A stretch of DNA of 64,000 nucleotides from Leifsonia sp. ALI-44-B (lineage in GTDB: Bacteria > Actinomycetota > Actinomycetes > Actinomycetales > Microbacteriaceae). Position 1 is the first letter of the stretch. Each line of letters begins with the position of its first letter. The position numbers and the translations under genes were made by a program. Below the pieces are notes generated by a model. The model ran no database searches and was not told where the DNA came from. It saw only the letters and a list, made by a program, of their open reading frames with translations. The DNA lies in assembly GCF_001984125.1 (NCBI RefSeq), contig NZ_MTQL01000005.1, forward strand, positions 45,467 to 109,466, read 5' to 3'. Shown piece after piece: positions 8,465-16,370 of the stretch.

Positions 8465-9802
8465 CTATTGAGGCGTGCTGAAGCTTTCTCCGCCGAAGGC
8501 GACTGGGGTGACGTCAGCACGTGTCTCCTGGGTCGCCCATACAGGTGACCGACGAATCGCGACGACTGTGACATCGTCTTCATGCTCTGTTGAGCGGGCC
8601 AGCTCCGATAGGGCAGTCACGATTGCGGACGGTCGAAGGTCTTTCTGAGCTAGCTGAACGATGTGGTCGAAGGTATCGAGGCCCCCGCCGAAGAGGTCGA
8701 GAACGCCGTCGCTGAACACAACGATCAGGTCCCCGGATTCGAGGTGCGTTTCTTTCGTTAGCCAGGTGTCTTCAATGCCGATGCCCACTGGCAAGTTGGT
8801 TGTGGACAAGCGTTCCACGGACCCGTTGTCTCGCAATACGACTGTCAACCCATGTCCCGCGTCCGCCCACCGCAGCACGTTGCCACTGAGACGGGCATGG
8901 AACAGGGTTGTGAAGGCGGTTCCGGTACCGGCGCTGCCGTCGCTGAAATCGGTGCTCAGTCCTTCGGAAGCACGCACTAAAGCGGCGCTCGGGTCGGGGT
9001 CAATCCGCGAACTGCGTAAAACCGCACGTACCGCCGCAGCGATGAGGCCGGCGCCCACGCCCTTTCCCATGACATCGCCGAGAGTGATCGCCACCCCGTC
9101 GTCGGTCCTATACCAATCGAAGAAGTCACCTCCGACGGTGGCTGCTGGCAGGCACGTTCCGGCGAAGGAGTAACCAGATACGTTCGAAAGGGCTTGTGGG
9201 AGTAGAGACCGCTGCACCTCCGCGGCCCGGTTCAATTCCATCTGTATGACCTTTTCGCGGGCTTGCGTCAACCGGAGTTGTATACCGAACTGGCGGCTCA
9301 GCTCGTTGACGACTGCGGCTAGCGACGCATAAACGAGAACGACGATGACCAAACGGAGAAGCTCGATGACCCTGTCGCCATCACCGATGCCGACGATAAA
9401 TGGAGTAAGTATGACAAGCGCGGTCCCGAGCGCGGCGAATGCCACAAATCGTCGTCCTTCTTGAGCTGCTAGCCACACGACCGGCAAAACAACTAGGGCG
9501 GTGAAGATGGACGCCGCCGACCCGGTCGACCAGCGCAAAATACCGAGCGCCAGGAAATCGAGCGCCGGCACAATGTTCACCCAGGGTGAAAGCGCTAAGC
9601 CTTTCGCTGTCATGACCCATGCACAAACGGTCGCAGCGACAATCAACTCCACAGCAAGGTAAAGTCCTGGTTCGCTTGATACGACGAGTTGCGGAACCGT
9701 GAGCGAGAGAACCGCTGCCAGGGCCACCAGGACAGTCAGTGGCGCCTGCTTCACAAGGGGCGTAACTGAGTAACGCTGAAGGTACGTACTCAGCGTCATC
9801 AT
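8465..9802 (-). CDS. Integral-membrane PP2C-type (SpoIIE-like) phosphatase
   Basis: About 445 residues. Five or six predicted membrane helices occupy the first 170 residues, then a short coiled segment ending EVQRSLLPQ, then a full PP2C domain with GGDFFD, LGDVMGKG, DAGHG, FSDGVLDLF and EDDVTVV. All metal ligands look intact, unlike the paralog at 6917. Start chosen at the MM pair (9802/9799) because AAAGGA precedes it; the longer frame has 27 extra unsupported residues. Likely an envelope-sensing phosphatase acting on STAS proteins. Confidence 0.85.
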   Translation of the reverse strand: MMTLSTYLQRYSVTPLVKQAPLTVLVALAAVLSLTVPQLVVSSEPGLYLAVELIVAATVCAWVMTAKGLALSPWVNIVPALDFLALGILRWSTGSAASIFTALVVLPVVWLAAQEGRRFVAFAALGTALVILTPFIVGIGDGDRVIELLRLVIVVLVYASLAAVVNELSRQFGIQLRLTQAREKVIQMELNRAAEVQRSLLPQALSNVSGYSFAGTCLPAATVGGDFFDWYRTDDGVAITLGDVMGKGVGAGLIAAAVRAVLRSSRIDPDPSAALVRASEGLSTDFSDGSAGTGTAFTTLFHARLSGNVLRWADAGHGLTVVLRDNGSVERLSTTNLPVGIGIEDTWLTKETHLESGDLIVVFSDGVLDLFGGGLDTFDHIVQLAQKDLRPSAIVTALSELARSTEHEDDVTVVAIRRSPVWATQETRADVTPVAFGGESFSTPQ

Positions 9803-10177
9803 TAGGAAATCCTTTACAAAATCTGATCCGGTCGTTCGTACTGACGATAGGGGCAACGTGCAGTGGGGCCTACCCCCTAGCAAAAACCGCCGCTAAGTAA
9901 TGAGTGAAGGAAGCGGTTAGCAAACGCTGGGTTGAACTTACTTCCGCCGAGGAGCCGCGCAGCAGCTAGGTCGCCAGTAGATGGTTCTCGTACATAGCGT
10001 CTCACTGGTCCTCGCCCCGAAATTGAAGCAGCCGTCGAGCCGCCAACGATCACCTAAGGTGCGGCATTTTCGAACGTTTCGGCACTGTCATGCATCCGGT
10101 GGCCGTTCGCTCGACGAACGGTGCAACGGTTGAGTGACGGATATAGTCCCTTGCGCGCGGCGCCGAAGGAGAGTTTG
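9803..10177. other. Intergenic region, left edge of the mobile-element-like segment
   Basis: 375 nt between the membrane phosphatase and the next rightward gene. It must contain the divergent promoters but I cannot place them confidently. No RNA gene or repeat is seen. Confidence 0.4.
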
Positions 10178-10234
10178 ATGACGACCCAGACCCGGGGGAG
10201 CCATGACATCTCACAATGCGAAGCGTTTGAATGA
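10178..10234 (+). CDS. Possible 18-codon leader peptide overlapping the next gene
   Basis: GAAGGAG sits 6 nt before an ATG at 10178. The frame reads 18 codons and stops at 10232-10234, inside the next coding region, which starts at 10203 in another frame with its own GGGGGAG. Ribosomes on this small frame would cross the next ribosome site, so it may couple or attenuate translation. It could also be chance. Confidence 0.35.
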   Translation: MTTQTRGSHDISQCEAFE

Positions 10235-10652
10235 GGTCGTCGCTGCGCGAGCGCGAATGGAATTAGCGACGATCGATTTCAAGCGGACAGTTCAGGACGC
10301 CGCTGCGCATGTTCGTCAAAAGACCATCGCAGAATGGGCGCGACTGTCCGAACCTCGAGTAAGCCAAATCGTCAATCGAACGGCTCGTTCTCGACCCGGC
10401 TTCAGTGGTGCATCGCCAACCGAGGTTGCGCAACGGTATGCAACCGGAGAGATCTCCGAGCAGCAGGCGATCGACGAGCTGAGCCGGTGGGCGTATGACC
10501 CGATGCCCGCCTTCGACCCCTTCGATGAGACCTGGGAACCGGGGGTGGGGACCTGGCTAGAAGTGGAGGACGCCTGGCACGCGCGGCTCATCACAGACGA
10601 CATGTTCGGCGCGATCCGAGTAAACCGCAAAGGTCTTGGCTTCGATCGCTAG
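10203..10652 (+). CDS. Helix-turn-helix domain protein of unknown role
   Basis: 149 residues. Residues about 28-60 (VQDAAAHVRQKTIAEWARLS and EPRVSQIVN) resemble a helix-turn-helix with the second helix in SEPRVSQIV. Residues 68-92 (SPTEVAQRYATGEISEQQAI) form another helical pair. The C-terminal half is Trp/Asp/Glu-rich. GGGGGAG lies just before the ATG. No toxin partner is adjacent. It may be an antitoxin or a regulator; I do not know a characterised homolog. Confidence 0.6.
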   Translation: MTSHNAKRLNEVVAARARMELATIDFKRTVQDAAAHVRQKTIAEWARLSEPRVSQIVNRTARSRPGFSGASPTEVAQRYATGEISEQQAIDELSRWAYDPMPAFDPFDETWEPGVGTWLEVEDAWHARLITDDMFGAIRVNRKGLGFDR

Positions 10653-10841
10653 CCGGTGACACGGCGCAATCGCGACGGAGGATCTCCGATACCGAGAGAC
10701 TCAGACCTGGCCCCTGTTGCGTCGAGGAACGACGGCCCGCCCACAGGATCGCGGGATGCGGCGCGAGGGTGACGCAGACGATTGGCTTGTTACGTCAAGG
10801 GCTGCGTTCACTATTATCCTTCTCGATAAAGAGGGACAAAC

Positions 10842-11096
10842 ATGACCATCAAGAAGCGTCTCGGTGCCGCAGCACTGGCCATCAGCCTCGCCGCAGGCAT
10901 GACGTTGGCAACTGGGGGTGCTGCCCAGGCCGCACAGTACAAGACGGTGTATATCGGCAGTCTTTGGAACTGCTGGAACTACAAACCCCCAAAGGGCCTC
11001 ACCTAAGCCCGAGACTGCTACTTCCTTTTCAACGTCAACGGTGGTGTATACGCGAGTGACTTCCGCATCGGCAAAGCCGTCGGACATCGAGGCTGA
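10842..11096 (+). pseudogene. Nonsense-mutated twin of the small secreted protein
   Basis: Codons 1-54 closely match the gene at 2695: the same signal peptide, the same QYKTVYIGSLW-CWNYKPPKGL core, and a conserved upstream block. At codon 55 (11004-11006) TAA replaces the CAG of the twin. The following 29 codons remain in frame and intact to TGA at 11094-11096, including DCYF and FNVNGGVYA, so the mutation looks recent. A 54-residue peptide might still be secreted, but lacks the second cysteine. Read-through, RNA error or assembly error cannot be excluded. Confidence 0.75.
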
Positions 11097-11520
11097 GGCT
11101 CCAGTAGCTCGACAGGTGGTACCTCTATCTGTGCGCAAGCGCTTATCGGCCAACGCAACTACGAACGCGACGACATCGCTCACAACTTGGGCGCCGCGCC
11201 TGAGGCTGGGAGGTAACGAAATCTGACTATCGGGGTTAGGAAATCGTTGTTGACATAATCAACATTATCGGCATTCTAATGTTTCGCACGGGCGGATGTA
11301 GATCCGCTATTGACTAAGGGCTTTCTCGCGAGTCGCACTCCGTCAGGACCACGGCGGCGCTGGGCTAGAGCGATGTGTGGAACGTGATTGCGACGACAAT
11401 ATCAACGCCGGTACGAACCCGGACGGCAGCCCTACATGCATACTCGGGCTTTTTCACTAGCAGTGGTGCATAGGTGGCTCCGCTCATCGCGTGCAAGCAA
11501 ACGTGGACTCAAACCACTAA
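11097..11520 (+). other. Intergenic region with possible promoter
   Basis: About 420 nt. TTGACA at 11250-11255 overlaps a small inverted repeat GTTGA-cataa-TCAAC, and TCTAAT lies about 19 nt further on, a weak promoter candidate. Fragments of open frames before 11520 could be the decayed 5' part of the following LytM-like gene, but I cannot reconstruct it. Confidence 0.35.
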
Positions 11521-11547
11521 GCGAAGCTCCAGAAAGCCGCCGAGGCC

Positions 11548-12006
11548 GTGGTCGACGGGCTCGTCGGCCAAACCTGCTCAGCCGGTGGCAGCGGCACTCG
11601 GGTAACACCGGTCAATGCGCCGATCACGTCTCCCTACGGCCCCCGTGAAGTGATCTGCAACTCTGTGGGCTGCTCGACGCCGTTCTATTACGGCCTCGGT
11701 TTCGGGGCCGCGTGCGGCACACCGATCAATGCCATTGGCGACGGGACGGTGACGTTCACGGGCGGGGCGGGCGACTTCGGAAACAGGGTCATCATCGACC
11801 ACGGCGACGGCATCGAGTCGATCTACGGGCACGTCTCAGCGCAGTACCCCGTGAAGCAGGGCCAGACCGTCACAGCCAGCACACCGGTTGCCACGGTGGG
11901 CGGCACGGGTGTTGGTACCGGCTGTCACCTTGACCTGAAAATTCAGCTCAATGGCGAGCACACCGACCCCCGTGTGTTCCTCAATGAACACGGCGTAAAT
12001 GTCTAG
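11548..12006 (+). pseudogene. Truncated, catalytically degenerate M23/LytM peptidase domain
   Basis: About 152 residues that fold-match the C-terminal LytM domain of conjugation wall hydrolases: SPYGPRE, GTPINAIGDGTV, GNRVIIDHGDG, YGHVS and VGGTGVGTGCHLDL. Metal ligands are lost: the usual H-x-G-x-D is YGLG (tyrosine and glycine) and the HxH motif is HLD. There is no signal peptide or upstream region; the frame opens only at 11521. Compare the intact enzyme at 36730. It is either a remnant of a second transfer cluster or a non-enzymatic LytM protein. The GTG start given is only the first start codon in frame. Confidence 0.65.
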
Positions 12007-12016
12007 GAGACGACAC

Positions 12017-12313
12017 ATGCTTACCGACCTCATTACCGCGACCATCGTGTACGCAGGAGAAATCCCAGACGTTCACCCCGTCGCGCCCCCGATCCCGACC
12101 GGCTGGAAGATCGGCCTTGTCGTGGTGTTTCGGATCATCGTGGCCGCCAGCGCCAGCGCCAGCGCCACCGTCGCCGGTCTCGGCCTACTTAGCCTTCGAC
12201 GCGGTTACGGCAACCGGGGCGGCGCGCCGCTCGTGCTCGGTGTTATCGTCGCGCTCATCGCCGTGGTGTTACTCGTGGGCGTGTTCGTTTCGTGGCCGCT
12301 CCCGTGGGCGTGA
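12017..12313 (+). CDS. Small two-helix membrane protein (VirB2/TrbC-like in layout)
   Basis: 98 residues. A short periplasmic-type N-terminus is followed by two hydrophobic helices (about 35-58 and 72-95) separated by a basic loop LRRGYGNRGG. AGGAG lies 8 nt before the ATG, 10 nt past the LytM-like stop, so the two form a unit. The layout resembles pilin-like VirB2/TrbC proteins and the gene at 35236, but sequence identity is not obvious. Probably part of the same decayed second transfer cluster. Confidence 0.55.
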   Translation: MLTDLITATIVYAGEIPDVHPVAPPIPTGWKIGLVVVFRIIVAASASASATVAGLGLLSLRRGYGNRGGAPLVLGVIVALIAVVLLVGVFVSWPLPWA

Positions 12314-12360
12314 CCCCTAAACCAGTCGCCGGCCTCACCCCTTTGGTCGGCGGCTCGCAC

Positions 12361-12421
12361 CAGGACTCCCCCCAGTCCTGTGCAGTGCGGCCCCCGGTTT
12401 GATACCCCGTGGGGCCGCACT
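12361..12421. terminator. Two tandem hairpins
   Basis: CAGGACT-cccccc-AGTCCTG at 12361-12380 is followed by AGTGCGGCCCC / GGGGCCGCACT (12384-12394 with 12411-12421). They separate 12017 from 12449. No T-run follows, so termination is only likely, not certain. Confidence 0.45.
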
Positions 12422-12448
12422 CTCACCCCGCCAACAGAAAGACGCGGC

Positions 12449-13061
12449 ATGACCACCACACAAAAAACCAAACAGGTTCCCTCGCCGCCAGCTCCCGCCT
12501 CTCTGGGCCTACGAACGGGTGCTGGAATCGGAGGGTTTCAGTCGGCGCGATGGTCAGTGCGAGGTGTTTTCTCTACCCCGTTAAAGCGCACAATAACGAT
12601 TCTTTACGCCCTTTTGGGCATGGTCGCGGCCGTCACATTGACGTGGAGCCAGCCGCTTTCCTTACGGATTTTCGTTGGGGTAGTCGCTGGTGTTTTGCTG
12701 GCCGCGATCCTGTGGGTGCTCGTGGCCGTGATTGTGTTTCTTCTGAACGCAACACTCGCCGCCACAGGCCGTCGAGTGGTCTATGTCGATGACTTAGCTC
12801 TGCTGGCCGTGAAACGTCGGGTTCGAAAGGGTAAGCCAACGTGGGAGTTCACCGAGCATGTCGCTCGGGACGTTGGCCGAGGTCAGGGCGCTGCCCTTCG
12901 AGAGAAACTTCGAGTCCCATTTCTCGAGGCGGCGGACCAGGCCGGCGTCTACCTTTACGGCAGTGCAGCGACGCACGGGTTAACAGGTATATCTCCGGCA
13001 GTTCGCGGCGTGGGGACTCCTGGCCGAAGGGAAGCGCAAAGTCATTCGCGCTCCGCAGTAG
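12449..13061 (+). pseudogene. Membrane protein with GNAT-like C-terminal domain, frameshifted near its end
   Basis: Two membrane helices lie at about residues 47-90. The soluble part carries VARDVGRGQGAALREKL, which matches the acetyl-CoA loop pattern R-x-x-G-x-G of GNAT acetyltransferases, then FLEAADQAGVYLYGSAATHGL. After about 12982 the frame runs into a low-quality tail ending at 13117. Shifting the frame instead gives VYLRQFAAWGLLAEGKRKVI and a stop at 13059-13061, which is how GNAT domains normally end (Y-x-x-F-x-x-x-G). A one- or two-base indel at about 12980-12988 is therefore likely. Confidence 0.55.
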
Positions 13062-13155
13062 TCGTTGCGCAAAAATGTGCGCAAGATCCCGTGCACATAA
13101 GCGTGCACCCGCGGTAGTGTCGGCCGCAGTCGCGTGACTGGCGGATCGCGGCTCT

Positions 13156-13193
13156 GAGGCCCGGCGCGTCGTGTCCCTTCGCGCCGGGGCCTC
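13156..13193 (+). terminator. Strong hairpin, probable terminator
   Basis: GAGGCCCGGCGCG pairs with CGCGCCGGGGCCTC with one bulged G. It lies between the GNAT-like gene and 13236. There is no clear T-run. Confidence 0.5.
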
Positions 13194-13235
13194 GCCTCTG
13201 CCGGCAGTGTCGGTGGAGCGTGAGACAACAAGGCA

Positions 13236-13541
13236 ATGGGCACGAACCGGCGCTACGCAGACCACTACGACCGACTGATGACGCAGCGCATCACGGAGGT
13301 TCTGATTCGTCCTCAGCCCGTGAGCCTGTCGCCGGCTGAGCTGGACACCGACCACGACGAAGTGACGACGCCGGCTACACCTGTGAGTGTGCGAGCGTGG
13401 GCGCGGTATCCCGAGACGCCGGCACGAGTCGAAGGCCGCGCGATTGCATGGACCAGCCGCGCCGTGCACGTCGAATGGGTCGACGGCAACGGAGAGACGC
13501 AGCGCGCCTGGGTATGGTCATCCGCTGTCACTAAAACGTAA
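13236..13541 (+). CDS. Small conserved protein, intact paralog of the LexA-box gene at 51859
   Basis: 101 residues, starting MGTNRRYADHYDRLMTQRITEVLIR in essence (MGTNRRYADHYDRLM, then RITEVLIRP). It has an N-terminal basic helix and a C-terminal beta-like half with GRAIAWTSRAVHVEW. It shares about two thirds of its residues with the frameshifted copy at 51859 and shows what that copy should look like. No LexA box is visible in front of this copy. The function is unknown; a role linked to DNA repair would be inference from the other copy's promoter. Confidence 0.7.
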   Translation: MGTNRRYADHYDRLMTQRITEVLIRPQPVSLSPAELDTDHDEVTTPATPVSVRAWARYPETPARVEGRAIAWTSRAVHVEWVDGNGETQRAWVWSSAVTKT

Positions 13542-13592
13542 CTGACTCGTCAATCATCGAGCTTTTTGCGGCTAGAGCACCGCCGGCGCTCT

Positions 13593-13852
13593 GCGAGGGT
13601 GAGATACCCCCTCGCGCTCCCCCAGATGGCCGGCATGCCGGCCTGGCAGTACCGCGACGCGGTACTGTGTTTCCGCTTTTTTCCCCTATCTGGCGGTTCA
13701 TCGTAGTTCGCTCCCAGAGCTCCGTGCCATCCTGCGACGACGCGCCCTTCGGGCTTATTTCGCCGCCGCAGGATGGCACTACGCTCTTCCCGCTCACTAT
13801 CGATTTCTCTCGCCAGATAGGCAAAAAAATTGTTGGTGGAAGGACACAGAAC
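13593..13852 (+). promoter_or_regulatory. Structured leader, copy A of four
   Basis: Elements in order: hairpin GCGAGGG / CCCTCGC (13593-13615) with the conserved CTCGCGCTCCCCC; hairpin AGTACCGC-gac-GCGGTACT (13648-13666) followed by a T-run (13677-13682); outer stem arm CCTATCTGGCG (13685-13695); TCATCGTAGTTCGCTCC; inner 13-bp hairpin GTGCCATCCTGCG / CGCAGGATGGCAC (13724-13736 with 13767-13779), flanked by CGTAGT / ACTACG; outer arm CGCCAGATAGG (13811-13821); then GGCAAAAAAAT and the ribosome site. Copies B, C and D are at 46068, 47155 and 50099. Confidence 0.75.
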
Positions 13853-14209
13853 ATGACGGCACAGATCTCCCGGGACGTAGCAACGCCCACGGTTTCCTAT
13901 CAATGGAACATCTACGATCTAGTTCCCAATATGGTGACGAGTCCTAAACGCCCGGGGTATACGGAACACGAGATCACACTCCATCCGTCAACGCTCGTTA
14001 TCCAAGGTAGGTCTGGGCATCAGGAGGAAGTACAGATAGCGGGTCAATACATTTCACCGGAGGGTCGCCTTGCGCGGTCAAACACCACAATCAGGTTTAC
14101 CGTGCAAGACACCGAGATGACATATGGGTGCGAAGAACTGCCCGAATGGGTGATGCCCTACTTAGAGGTTGCACGCAGCCTCTCGGGTGGTGGGAGTAGC
14201 GAATTGTGA
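13853..14209 (+). CDS. Hypothetical protein downstream of leader A
   Basis: 118 residues, soluble, no recognised domain. The middle has strands such as HEITLHPSTLVIQGRSGHQE and TTIRFTVQDTEMTYG, suggesting a beta-rich fold. The ATG at 13853 is chosen because GGAAGGAC precedes it; the longer frame reads through the leader hairpins. Because its leader is shared with ParB-like and NrdH/SSB genes, it may be an early-expressed plasmid gene such as an anti-defence protein, which is inference only. Confidence 0.65.
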   Translation: MTAQISRDVATPTVSYQWNIYDLVPNMVTSPKRPGYTEHEITLHPSTLVIQGRSGHQEEVQIAGQYISPEGRLARSNTTIRFTVQDTEMTYGCEELPEWVMPYLEVARSLSGGGSSEL

Positions 14210-14276
14210 AATATCTTGACGCCGCTTCAAGCTCATCACCCACGGGGTAGAGATCATGATTAGACTGAGCTTAAAT

Positions 14277-14290
14277 GACGTCTAGACGTC
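14277..14290. promoter_or_regulatory. Perfect 14-bp palindrome upstream of the restriction-modification operon
   Basis: GACGTCTAGACGTC ends 16 nt before the ATG of the winged-helix gene. It is placed where an operator for autoregulation would sit, and could bind the winged-helix protein or the methyltransferase. Confidence 0.5.
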
Positions 14291-14306
14291 GAAAATGGGG
14301 GTCGTG

Positions 14307-14534
14307 ATGCAAAAGCTAGAACCAGGTAGGGTTCGCGATGGAATCGAACAATTTTTCCACCGGCAAGCAGACGCTACAGGCGCTTCGGCGGAAGAAATCG
14401 CCCTCTACATCGAGTCTGTTTTAGGTGCGGAAGTAGCCCGCTCTTCCGTTCGTTCATACCTGCGCCTCAACACCCCGAATAAATTCGAGCGTGTAGCACG
14501 CGGTAAATATCGTTTGGTCCGCGAAAATGCATGA
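14307..14534 (+). CDS. Small winged-helix protein of the restriction-modification locus
   Basis: 75 residues. The segment ASAEEIALYIE...ARSSVRSYLRL...FERVARGKYRL has the helix-turn-helix-wing layout often fused to or coded next to restriction and methylation genes (HARE-HTH-like). GGGGG lies 5-6 nt before the ATG at 14307; an ATG 12 nt earlier has no ribosome site. It overlaps the methyltransferase start by 8 nt, so the two are co-translated. It may act as a control protein on the palindrome just upstream, or as a detached DNA-binding domain of the methyltransferase. Confidence 0.65.
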   Translation: MQKLEPGRVRDGIEQFFHRQADATGASAEEIALYIESVLGAEVARSSVRSYLRLNTPNKFERVARGKYRLVRENA

Positions 14535-15441
14535 TTTTGCCCTCAGTCCACGGGTCGAGACGGAAGAGCCCGCATTCAGTTTCGGCAAAGCGGAACTGTT
14601 CCATGCGGACTCACTCGAATGGCTCAAACGCCAACCCGAGAACTCCATTCACGGCGTTGTCACCGACCCGCCCTACGGGCTAGTCGAGTACACGCCGCGC
14701 GAGCTAGCGAAGCTCCGAGCCGGCAAAGGAGGGACCTGGCGCATCCCGCCGTCCTTCGACGGGCATACACGGTCACCCCTCCCGCGTTTCACCACCCTGT
14801 CGGACGCCGAGCTAGCCGACCTCGAACGGTTCTTCAGGAACCTCGGCGAGGCACTGCGGCCAGTACTCGTACCCGGCGCCCACGTCATGGTTGCAGCCAA
14901 CCCTCTCGTGAGTCACCTCGTGTCCTACGCCCTCGATGCAGCGAAGTTCGAACGACGCGGCGAAATCGTTCGCCTCGTAACAACCATGCGCGGCGGCGAT
15001 CGTCCGAAGAACGCGCACGAAGAATTCTCCGACGTAAGCGTTATGCCCCGGTCGATGTGGGAACCGTGGCTGCTGTTCCGGAAACCTCTAGAAGGAACCG
15101 CCGCGGCCAACCTCAGAAAATGGGGCACCGGCGGGCTGCGGCGTATCTCAGACACTCAGCCATTCGGCGATGTGATTCGCTCTGCACCGACTCGACCCGC
15201 TGAACGAAGCATCGCAAACCACCCCTCACTAAAGCCCCAGGCATTCCTGCGGCAGGTAGTACGCGGCATTCTTCCACTCGGTGAAGGCATCGTTCTCGAC
15301 CCCTTCGCAGGGTCAGGATCAACATTGGCAGCAGCAGAAGCAGTCGGCTACCAATCCAAAGGCGTCGAGCTCGATGCGACCTATCTCAACATCGCATCGA
15401 ACGCTATCCCGGCGTTGAGTCAGCTCGTCGTTGCGTCCTGA
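14527..15441 (+). CDS. Type II DNA methyltransferase (beta-class, DPPY motif)
   Basis: 304 residues. Motif IV DPPY lies at 47-50 and the AdoMet motif FAGSGST at 260-266, an order typical of beta-class amino-methyltransferases; DPPY fits N6-adenine or N4-cytosine methylation. The region between (about 60-240) holds the target recognition part. It is translationally coupled to the winged-helix gene and convergent with a restriction-enzyme-like gene, the stops overlapping by 22 nt. Together they make a compact restriction-modification system protecting the element and host DNA. Confidence 0.85.
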   Translation: MHDFALSPRVETEEPAFSFGKAELFHADSLEWLKRQPENSIHGVVTDPPYGLVEYTPRELAKLRAGKGGTWRIPPSFDGHTRSPLPRFTTLSDAELADLERFFRNLGEALRPVLVPGAHVMVAANPLVSHLVSYALDAAKFERRGEIVRLVTTMRGGDRPKNAHEEFSDVSVMPRSMWEPWLLFRKPLEGTAAANLRKWGTGGLRRISDTQPFGDVIRSAPTRPAERSIANHPSLKPQAFLRQVVRGILPLGEGIVLDPFAGSGSTLAAAEAVGYQSKGVELDATYLNIASNAIPALSQLVVAS

Positions 15442-16055
15442 ACGCGGTCTCTATCCCGATCAAGGTACAGCCAGGAACGACGCAACTTAGCGACGCCGTC
15501 TCTATCAAGAGTGGAGGTGCGTGTGCCGAGAGCGCCGCGTTCGTTACGGCGGAAATCGTCTGGCTCAACCTGCGCTAAATACACCTCACGGAACAGCATC
15601 GGACGCCTGTCCTGAGCTGGCTCCGTCTCTGAGTCGATCTCGTAAACGAAGACACACATCCATTGCTTACGGCCACCGTGGGTGTCGACTGCGCCGCCAG
15701 GCTTTCGAGTCGACTTGATCTCGACACCTTCTTCGCCCGCCTTCACTGTGTCGTTCGGGTAAACCCCGCGCACCAGTAGATCAGGATGCCCGTTGTGATA
15801 AGCGTTCACGACCAAGGACCGGGAGTGTTTCGCCAACGATTCCGTGATCATGTCGGAGATTGTTCCGGAAAGATTTGCGGCTCGGAGCATGTCGTCTAGC
15901 CGGGGCAAACGCTTGTCTTGTAGATGCAAGTTTACGTCGTAGAAGAAGTCGTACACGTCTTGCATAGCGGATTGAAAATCGAGCGTTCGCAGGTTGTAAG
16001 GCAGCGATGGTGCTGGGTTGAACCGCTCTTGGTAAACCTCTTGACGTGTGATCAC
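15420..16055 (-). CDS. Probable type II restriction endonuclease (PD-(D/E)xK)
   Basis: 211 residues. GHPDLLVRG followed about 18 residues later by GVEIKS reads as a PD...ExK nuclease centre with a preceding alpha-helical segment. It lies tail-to-tail with the methyltransferase, the classic convergent layout. The GTG start at 16055 lacks a ribosome site, so the message may be leaderless or the start lies elsewhere. Recognition sequence is unknown; it would be the site methylated by the partner. Confidence 0.75.
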   Translation of the reverse strand: MITRQEVYQERFNPAPSLPYNLRTLDFQSAMQDVYDFFYDVNLHLQDKRLPRLDDMLRAANLSGTISDMITESLAKHSRSLVVNAYHNGHPDLLVRGVYPNDTVKAGEEGVEIKSTRKPGGAVDTHGGRKQWMCVFVYEIDSETEPAQDRRPMLFREVYLAQVEPDDFRRNERGALGTRTSTLDRDGVAKLRRSWLYLDRDRDRVQDATTS

Positions 16056-16083
16056 GGGATTAGCGTAACGTGCAAGAACTTCT

Positions 16084-16290
16084 CTATCCGGCGTAATAGG
16101 TCACGACCTGAGTCGCGTTACTAATCCAAACTCTGTAGTGGCTGCCCCCGGGAAGTTCTATCGTCACCCAGTCACCCCCTTCCTGCAGCGCCTCATCGAT
16201 CTGGCCTTCCACGAAGGACACGTCTCCGGAAACGACGCCCTCCAGTTCGACCCCATTGATCCAGATACGGTTTCCGATTTGATGATCCAT
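16084..16290 (-). CDS. Small protein, possibly related to the short proteins at 60286 and 61217
   Basis: 68 residues starting at MDHQIGNRIWING. A pattern of short strand, acidic helix (VEGQIDEALQEGG), WVTIELPGGSHYRVWISNAT resembles the layout of the two small proteins at 60-61.5 kb (polypeptide with a helix, then a beta hairpin ending in a V-x-L-I-T/S-x segment). Identity is low, so the relation is tentative. Start uncertain: no clear ribosome site; three earlier ATG codons exist. Confidence 0.45.
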   Translation of the reverse strand: MDHQIGNRIWINGVELEGVVSGDVSFVEGQIDEALQEGGDWVTIELPGGSHYRVWISNATQVVTYYAG

Positions 16291-16370
16291 AGGGCACACC
16301 ATAGGGCTCATGAACAACAATCACTAGCGGCTTCATGCTCGAGATGATCGGCCCGGCTAATCGCGGACTT

